Assembly: GCF_039912695.1 (NCBI RefSeq)
Contig: NZ_JBDSPJ010000007.1
Location: 1 to 17,154, forward strand
Direction of reading: 5' to 3'
Origin: Pseudolysinimonas_A sp039912695
GTDB taxonomy: Bacteria > Actinomycetota > Actinomycetes > Actinomycetales > Microbacteriaceae
Length of the DNA: 17,154 bases
Shown here one piece after another: positions 13,859 to 17,154 of the stretch (positions are counted from its first letter, which is position 1; each line of letters begins with the position of its first letter). Below the pieces are notes generated by a model. It had not been told where the DNA came from. It was given only the letters and a program-made list of their open reading frames with translations, and did no database searches. The position numbers and the translations under genes were made by a program.

Positions 13859-14503
13859 ACCAAGGGTGGGTACCGCGGAGGTCTCCGATGCTCTGCGAAA
13901 CGTGGAGGAATCAGAGGTCGGCGCTGCCAGTCGACGCGCGGCCTCGACCACGAACACGCGGCGGCGAGCTCGCTCATCGCTGTCGTCTGACGCGGATCCG
14001 GTGATCATTTCTGCGAGTTGCGGCACGGTCTGCCACCAGGCGGCGAGGGCGATGAGGGCAAAGACGAGGTGCGCTGGGTCGAGCGCGGGATCAAGGCGTC
14101 CGTCTCTCTGGGCGGCCGCGAAACGCTCTACCTTCTCGCGATAGTGCCGTGCCCGTCCGATGGAGTCGGCGGGCGGACCTTCCTGCAGGCCCTCCCACTG
14201 CAGCAGGCGGCCGAGCTCAGGGTGCGCGGCGTGGTAGTCGAAGGTAGCGCCCGCGAATTCGCCGATATCGTCCATCCCTGCGCCCGTCAAACGCACCGAG
14301 GAGGCGAGGCGCTCAAGCTCGGTGGCGAGCACGAGGTCCCACAGTGCGCGCTTGTCGCCGAAGTAGCTATACAGCCGCTCCTTGTTGACGCCGGCACGTG
14401 CCGCGATTGCCCCGACGGTCGTGCCAGCGAACCCCTCCGCCGCGAATTCGACCAAGGCCGCGTCCCGCAATTTCCGCCGTGTGCCCTCCGTGTCCCACGC
14501 CAT
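13829..14503 (-). CDS. TetR-family transcriptional regulator
   Basis: The 224-residue protein has an N-terminal TetR helix-turn-helix: ALVEFAAEGFAGTTVGAIAA, then RAGVNKERLYSYFGDKRALW (16-55). The all-helical ligand domain follows, with the common FDYHAAHPELGRLLQWE and LVFALIALAAWWQTVPQLAE. The ATG at 14503 has no Shine-Dalgarno but a TACATT box exactly 6 bases upstream, suggesting a leaderless mRNA. The family-like part ends near RRLAAP (about residue 196); the remaining tail is low-complexity and its end is encoded by repeat copy 2. Divergent from an SDR gene, with two identical-pattern dyads between them, so it most likely represses that gene and itself. Confidence 0.92.
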   Translation of the reverse strand: MAWDTEGTRRKLRDAALVEFAAEGFAGTTVGAIAARAGVNKERLYSYFGDKRALWDLVLATELERLASSVRLTGAGMDDIGEFAGATFDYHAAHPELGRLLQWEGLQEGPPADSIGRARHYREKVERFAAAQRDGRLDPALDPAHLVFALIALAAWWQTVPQLAEMITGSASDDSDERARRRVFVVEAARRLAAPTSDSSTFRRASETSAVPTLGVKTDSGRHQ

Positions 14504-14509
14504 GTTTCC

Positions 14510-14515
14510 AATGTA
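14510..14515 (-). promoter_or_regulatory. -10 box TACATT of the TetR gene, leaderless geometry
   Basis: On the minus strand TACATT is followed by six bases (GGAAAC) and the ATG at 14503. It sits directly beside the first TetR operator (14516-14531). Confidence 0.45.
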
Positions 14516-14531
14516 CCAACGTTCGAGTTGG
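14516..14531. promoter_or_regulatory. TetR operator 1, CCAAC-N6-GTTGG
   Basis: CCAAC (14516-14520) and GTTGG (14527-14531) are exact inverted arms with a 6-base spacer. The site overlaps the -35 box of the SDR promoter (14528-14533) and flanks the TetR -10 box, so one bound dimer could affect both genes. Confidence 0.6.
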
Positions 14532-14556
14532 ATATGAGGCTGATCTGGTCTAGTAT
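14528..14556 (+). promoter_or_regulatory. Promoter of the TetR-controlled SDR gene
   Basis: TTGGAT (14528-14533) and TAGTAT (14551-14556) are separated by 17 bases. Operator 1 overlaps the -35 and operator 2 starts one base after the -10, over the expected transcription start. Confidence 0.6.
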
Positions 14557-14557
14557 T

Positions 14558-14573
14558 CCAACCACATCGTTGG
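14558..14573. promoter_or_regulatory. TetR operator 2, CCAAC-N6-GTTGG
   Basis: CCAAC (14558-14562) and GTTGG (14569-14573) repeat the pattern of operator 1 with the same 6-base spacer, extended by one pair (TCCAAC/GTTGGA). The centres of the two sites are 42 bases apart, close to four helical turns, so two dimers would lie on the same face of the DNA. Confidence 0.6.
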
Positions 14574-14587
14574 AGTTAGGAGATCTC

Positions 14588-15349
14588 ATGGCAGGCGAAG
14601 TAGAACGGCTTCCCGAGGGCGCGAGTCCATTTGCGACAGGCGCTGTTGGGCTGGTGACCGGTGCAAACAGCGGCATCGGATTCGCGATCGCACAACAGTT
14701 GCTCGGGCACGGCTTCAGCGTGTGGATCGGCGCGCGCAACCTGGAGAGGGGACAGCGGGCCGCCGAGGCACTCGGTGAAGGGGCGCATGCAGTGCAGCTC
14801 GATGTGACTGATGCGGACTCGATTGCCGCAGCAGCGGAGCACATCGGTGAGCTCGACATCCTCATCAACAACGCCGGCATCAATCCGGGCGGCGAAGACA
14901 TCGTCGGCACCCCGCTCGAGCAATTGCGCCGCGCATACGAGACGAACGTCTTCGGTCTCATCGCTGTAACCCAGGCGTTCCTTCCCACCTTGCGCCGATC
15001 CCCGCACCCCCGAATCGTCAACATCTCCAGTGGCACGGGATCTCTTGAGTGGACCAGCGGCCCCAACCCGCAGTTCGATTGGGAACGAGTGCAAGGGGGA
15101 GGGCTCGCCTATCGAAGCTCGAAGACCGCCGTCAACGCCGTCACTCTGCTCACCGCCCAGGCATTAGGTGACCATTTCAAGGTCAATGCTCTGGCGCCGG
15201 GACTCCGCGCGACCAACCTCATTGCCGGAATGAGCGTCGGCGGTGACCCGGCAGAGGCCGCGGTCGGTGCCATCCGCCTGGCGCTCCTGCCCGACGACGC
15301 CCCGACCGGCGCGCTCTGGTCCTGGGACGGCACGCGCGTGCCCTGGTAA
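14588..15349 (+). CDS. SDR-family NAD(P)-dependent oxidoreductase, TetR partner
   Basis: The 253-residue classical SDR has all key motifs: LVTGANSGIG (22-31), GARNLERG after beta-2 (suggesting NADPH), LINNAGIN, the catalytic Ser in VNISSGTGS, and YRSSK with Tyr and Lys. The C-terminal end WSWDGTRVPW is common in bacterial SDRs of this type, which reduce small carbonyl compounds; the true substrate is unknown. The ATG at 14588 has AGGAG (14578-14582) at 5-base spacing. The open frame extends far upstream but only as antisense of the TetR gene. Divergent from the TetR gene and probably derepressed by its ligand; followed by a good terminator. Confidence 0.92.
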   Translation: MAGEVERLPEGASPFATGAVGLVTGANSGIGFAIAQQLLGHGFSVWIGARNLERGQRAAEALGEGAHAVQLDVTDADSIAAAAEHIGELDILINNAGINPGGEDIVGTPLEQLRRAYETNVFGLIAVTQAFLPTLRRSPHPRIVNISSGTGSLEWTSGPNPQFDWERVQGGGLAYRSSKTAVNAVTLLTAQALGDHFKVNALAPGLRATNLIAGMSVGGDPAEAAVGAIRLALLPDDAPTGALWSWDGTRVPW

Positions 15350-15463
15350 CCACGCCGGGGGAGTGACCCCGTTTTGAATCCTGCGCCCGTCACCCACCGT
15401 CACGCAACCCGCGAGCGGGGCGGCGGTCGTCAGCCCCAGAGCGAGGAGTCGGATGAAAGACAT
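15350..15463 (-). pseudogene. Possible remnant of a lipoprotein gene (signal peptide only)
   Basis: On the minus strand an ATG at 15463 opens MSFIRLLALGLTTAAPLAGC, a textbook lipoprotein signal ending in the lipobox PLAGC with Cys at residue 20. The frame then continues into the antisense of the SDR gene, whose end is secure, so no plausible mature domain follows. It may be the 5' stump of a lost gene or a chance GC-rich frame; there is no strong ribosome binding site. Confidence 0.25.
15356..15375 (+). terminator. Intrinsic terminator of the SDR gene
   Basis: CGGGG (15356-15360), a 6-base loop and CCCCG (15367-15371) are followed directly by TTTT (15372-15375). This is a short but classic stem-loop plus T-tract, 6 bases after the SDR stop. 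Confidence 0.6.
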
Positions 15464-15501
15464 GACGACATCTCGCCACAAGCACCTCGCCTTCCCGTGA
15501 C

Positions 15502-15526
15502 GGTGAAGACCGTCGCCTATTTTCAC
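15502..15526 (+). repeat. Interspersed palindromic repeat, copy 3 of 4 (diverged)
   Basis: It shares GGTGAAGACCG with copy 4 and TTTTCAC with copy 2 but differs in the centre (18 of 25 positions against copy 2, 19 of 25 against copy 4). It lies in the convergent gap between the SDR and alpha/beta hydrolase genes, at the border of the second and third regulator/enzyme modules. Confidence 0.5.
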
Positions 15527-15563
15527 GCTAAAGCCGCCGAACGGGTTCCTCAATCTGGCCATT

Positions 15564-15595
15564 CGGGGAGAGGCCGCATAGCGATCCCCTCCCCG
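15564..15595 (-). terminator. Strong hairpin after the alpha/beta hydrolase gene
   Basis: CGGGGAG (15564-15570) pairs with CTCCCCG (15589-15595), and two further G-C pairs form inside after one mismatch. It begins 7 bases past the hydrolase stop on the minus strand. No T-tract follows, so it may act as a weak terminator or a 3'-end stabilising structure. Confidence 0.45.
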
Positions 15596-15601
15596 GATTG
15601 G

Positions 15602-16495
15602 CTAAGAAGCGTCGACGCGGTCGGTGAACGCGAGGATGGCGTCGGCGAGGGCGGCGGGTGCTTCGAGGGCGACGTAGTGGCCAACGCCGTCGAGCTGGAC
15701 CGATTCGACCTCGCCTGTCACGACCTGGCTGACGGTCCCGAACGTGAAGGGGCCGCCAAACCCGCCGATCGCCAGCGCGGGGACGCTGATCGGGCTCGAC
15801 TCTGCGAGGGCTTTCAGAGTGTCTCCCTCGGCGAGCATCGACTGATAGAGGCCGATGGACCCGAGCCAACCCCCTTCGCGGGAGTAGGTGCGAACGAACT
15901 CGGCAATGTCGTCGCTGGTGATGGAGCCGGCGACCGCGGTCATCGCGGGGAATGCCCAGTTCCCGAGCACTTCCTTCTCGCGCCCGACGAAGAGCATCTC
16001 GGCGATTCCGGGCGCGGCGAGGACGCCGATGTGCCAGGAGCCGCCGTGCGTGACATCGGCGAAACCTTCGAGGCCGAAACCTGCCAAGCCCATCTCGGTA
16101 GCTGTGAAGCTCAGCACGTCTCCTGGGTGGGTGGCAGCAAGGCGGAACACCGTTCCGCCAGCGATATCCTGGGCGGCGAGGTGAACAGGACCTACGCCGA
16201 GAACGGTGATGAGCTCGTGAAGATCCTCCGCGGCGACCGCGCTGTCGAATCCATCGGTCGCGGTCGCGGTCGCGGAATCGCCGAAACCGCGGAGATCAAC
16301 GGCGAACACGCGGTGCGAGGCCGCCAGCAGCGGAATGACCTTGTGAAACGTCCACCACGACTCGGGGAAGCCGTGAACGAGCAGGATGGGGGTGCCTTTC
16401 GTTCCGGCGGAAACATAGTGCAGCGTCGTGCCGTTGACGTCGACGTAGTGATGGTCGATGCCGTCGATAGTCGCGGGGGTGCCTGAAGTGTTCAT
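15602..16495 (-). CDS. Alpha/beta hydrolase, epoxide hydrolase-like
   Basis: The 297-residue protein has HGFPESWW (41-48), the oxyanion-hole motif of epoxide hydrolases and haloalkane dehalogenases, then DLRGFGDS (67-74). The nucleophile elbow reads AAQDIAGG, with Asp110 in place of the Ser of ordinary esterases. The catalytic His lies in GVGHYVALEAP near the C-terminus. The Asp nucleophile together with HGFPE favours an epoxide hydrolase-like reaction, although the first elbow residue is Ala where relatives have Gly-His (GHDWGG). The ATG at 16495 was chosen because MNTSGTPATIDG leads into the fold and a GAGAGA lies upstream; the frame upstream only crosses the operator region. Divergent from the MarR gene and probably repressed by it. 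Confidence 0.88.
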   Translation of the reverse strand: MNTSGTPATIDGIDHHYVDVNGTTLHYVSAGTKGTPILLVHGFPESWWTFHKVIPLLAASHRVFAVDLRGFGDSATATATDGFDSAVAAEDLHELITVLGVGPVHLAAQDIAGGTVFRLAATHPGDVLSFTATEMGLAGFGLEGFADVTHGGSWHIGVLAAPGIAEMLFVGREKEVLGNWAFPAMTAVAGSITSDDIAEFVRTYSREGGWLGSIGLYQSMLAEGDTLKALAESSPISVPALAIGGFGGPFTFGTVSQVVTGEVESVQLDGVGHYVALEAPAALADAILAFTDRVDAS

Positions 16496-16505
16496 TTCAC
16501 ATCTC

Positions 16506-16534
16506 TCTATCTGGGGTACGAGTCGAATGGACAA
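16506..16534 (-). promoter_or_regulatory. Candidate promoter of the alpha/beta hydrolase gene
   Basis: On the minus strand TTGTCC (16529-16534) and GATAGA (16506-16511) are 17 bases apart. The -10 is weak, but the -35 lies within MarR operator 1, mirroring the MarR promoter, whose -35 lies in operator 2. Confidence 0.35.
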
Positions 16535-16544
16535 CGTGGTTGTC
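16530..16544. promoter_or_regulatory. MarR operator 1, GACAACGTGGTTGTC
   Basis: This is a 15-base dyad of GACAAC and GTTGTC arms around GTG. The identical 15 bases recur at 16558-16572. The layout is typical of MarR-family autoregulatory sites; this copy covers the hydrolase -35. Confidence 0.7.
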
Positions 16545-16557
16545 AGTCTAGCAGTCA

Positions 16558-16572
16558 GACAACGTGGTTGTC
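16558..16572. promoter_or_regulatory. MarR operator 2, GACAACGTGGTTGTC
   Basis: An exact second copy of the 15-base dyad, extended by an A/T pair to AGACAACGTGGTTGTCT (16557-16573). Its centre is 28 bases from that of operator 1. It covers the -35 box of the MarR gene. Confidence 0.7.
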
Positions 16573-16596
16573 TATTACCGCCGTGTCCGATATCTT
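16568..16596 (+). promoter_or_regulatory. Promoter of the MarR gene, leaderless geometry
   Basis: TTGTCT (16568-16573) and TATCTT (16591-16596) are separated by exactly 17 bases. Six bases follow before the ATG at 16603 and there is no Shine-Dalgarno, so the mRNA probably starts at the ATG. Confidence 0.6.
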
Positions 16597-16602
16597 CGAA
16601 AC

Positions 16603-17034
16603 ATGGACACTCACCCTGGCGCGAAGTTGGCACGACTCCTTCTCGCAGGCTTCACCACGCTGGTGGATGAGGTCGTCGTGGAACTTGAACGCGAAGGTCA
16701 CCCGGGGGTGACAGCGACACACGCGTTCGCTCTGGACGCCATCGATGCCGGGGCTCAAAGTGCTTCCGAGCTGGGGAGGAGTCTGGGGGTCTCCAAGCAG
16801 GCGGCCGCGAAAACCATCGCAACGCTGGAAGAACTCAGTTACCTAGACCGGCGAGCGGACCCACAGGACGCGCGTCGGAAACACCTCACGGTCACCGACC
16901 GCGGACACGAGATGATGGCTATCGGGGCGGGGGCGTTTGACGCCTATCGCACTCGGCTCGCAGGACAGGTTGGAATTCTCGCTCTTCACTCTCTCGAGAA
17001 AGTCTTGAGGGTCCTCACCACGCAGCGCGTCTGA
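16603..17034 (+). CDS. MarR-family transcriptional regulator
   Basis: The 143-residue protein has the MarR winged helix-turn-helix: SASELGRSLGVSKQAAAKTI, then ATLEELSYLDRRADPQDARR and the beta-wing KHLTVTDRGHE (about residues 53-105), with flanking dimerisation helices. The DPQDARRKHLTVT wing is diagnostic of the family. The ATG at 16603 is preferred over the in-frame GTG at 16564, which lies inside operator 2; the TATCTT box 6 bases before the ATG supports it. It most likely binds the two operators in the divergent gap, repressing itself and the hydrolase gene until a small ligand, perhaps the hydrolase substrate, binds. Confidence 0.92.
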   Translation: MDTHPGAKLARLLLAGFTTLVDEVVVELEREGHPGVTATHAFALDAIDAGAQSASELGRSLGVSKQAAAKTIATLEELSYLDRRADPQDARRKHLTVTDRGHEMMAIGAGAFDAYRTRLAGQVGILALHSLEKVLRVLTTQRV

Positions 17035-17095
17035 GTCGGTCAGTGGCGATCGCGCACGACCTCACCGCGAAGGGGATCGACTGTGTGAGCAATTG

Positions 17096-17125
17096 CTACT
17101 GGTGAAGACCGTTATCCGTTTTTAC
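17096..17125 (+). repeat. Interspersed palindromic repeat, copy 4 of 4
   Basis: It begins CTACTGGTGAAGACCG and ends CCGTTTTTAC, matching copy 2 at 27 of 30 positions. A 10-bp palindrome AGCAATTGCT (17088-17097) overlaps its left end. On the minus strand a frame open from the right edge ends in it with VKTDNGLHQ and TAG, almost the same as the TetR tail at copy 2, so a minus-strand gene beyond the window may end in this repeat; 19 codons are too few to call it. Confidence 0.7.
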
Positions 17126-17154
17126 TCTGATCTGTCGGATCCATGGGGTTTTGC

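Noticed and set aside
14018..14587. Upstream extension of the TetR-linked SDR frame
   Set aside because: It is antisense to the TetR gene and crosses its operators; the ATG at 14588 has a strong ribosome binding site.
15374..16486. 370-codon plus-strand frame opposite the alpha/beta hydrolase
   Set aside because: Antisense to a protein with full catalytic motifs; the composition is charged and repetitive.
11635..17125. Reading the repeats as classical integron attC sites
   Set aside because: No GTTRRRY core, no integrase gene, and the cassettes would hold two divergent genes with their own promoters; only a general analogy to cassette arrays is supported.
11635..17125. CRISPR array
   Set aside because: The four repeats are 1.6-2.2 kb apart with genes between them, not short uniform spacers, and no cas gene is present.

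Overview
The window looks like chromosomal DNA of a GC-rich actinobacterium, most likely a Microbacteriaceae-type member of the Micrococcales. This is inferred from the strong GC bias, GTG/TTG starts, several genes with a -10 box placed exactly as in leaderless transcripts, and the mix of small lipoproteins, LtrA and YtrA-type GntR genes. I see no rRNA, tRNA, CRISPR array, phage gene or intact transposase.

Left part (1-5660): the 3' end of a YccF-family membrane protein; a convergent, unusually long SDR with an N-terminal four-cysteine zinc ribbon; a possible 33-residue leaderless ORF; an EamA/DMT exporter; a CPA1-type cation/proton antiporter with a C-terminal TrkA-C-like domain; a divergent metallo-beta-lactamase-fold hydrolase; and a small lipoprotein.

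Middle part (5660-11580): a two-gene operon pairing an SDR with an ERG4/ERG24-type sterol reductase homologue, preceded by a perfect 12-bp palindrome; a lipoprotein/LtrA pair; and a GntR (YtrA-type) regulator, ABC ATPase and ABC-2 permease operon with ATGA overlaps, preceded by a dyad over its promoter.

Right part (11580-17154): three consecutive regulator/enzyme modules, each a divergent pair: NAD(P)-binding epimerase-like reductase with LysR, TetR with SDR, and epoxide-hydrolase-like alpha/beta hydrolase with MarR. The TetR and MarR control regions each carry two copies of a dyad operator over the promoters. Every module border, four in all, carries a copy of a 25-30 bp imperfectly palindromic repeat in the same orientation (11635, 13829, 15502, 17096). 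The other convergent junctions of the window lack it. The result resembles a cassette array punctuated by a repeated site, although a REP-like or bidirectional-terminator role is an equally simple reading. A frameshifted C-terminal fragment of a flavin oxidoreductase-like gene beside the first repeat suggests gene turnover there.

Functionally the region reads as an accessory redox and detoxification neighbourhood: reductases, a hydrolase, exporters and their local regulators.
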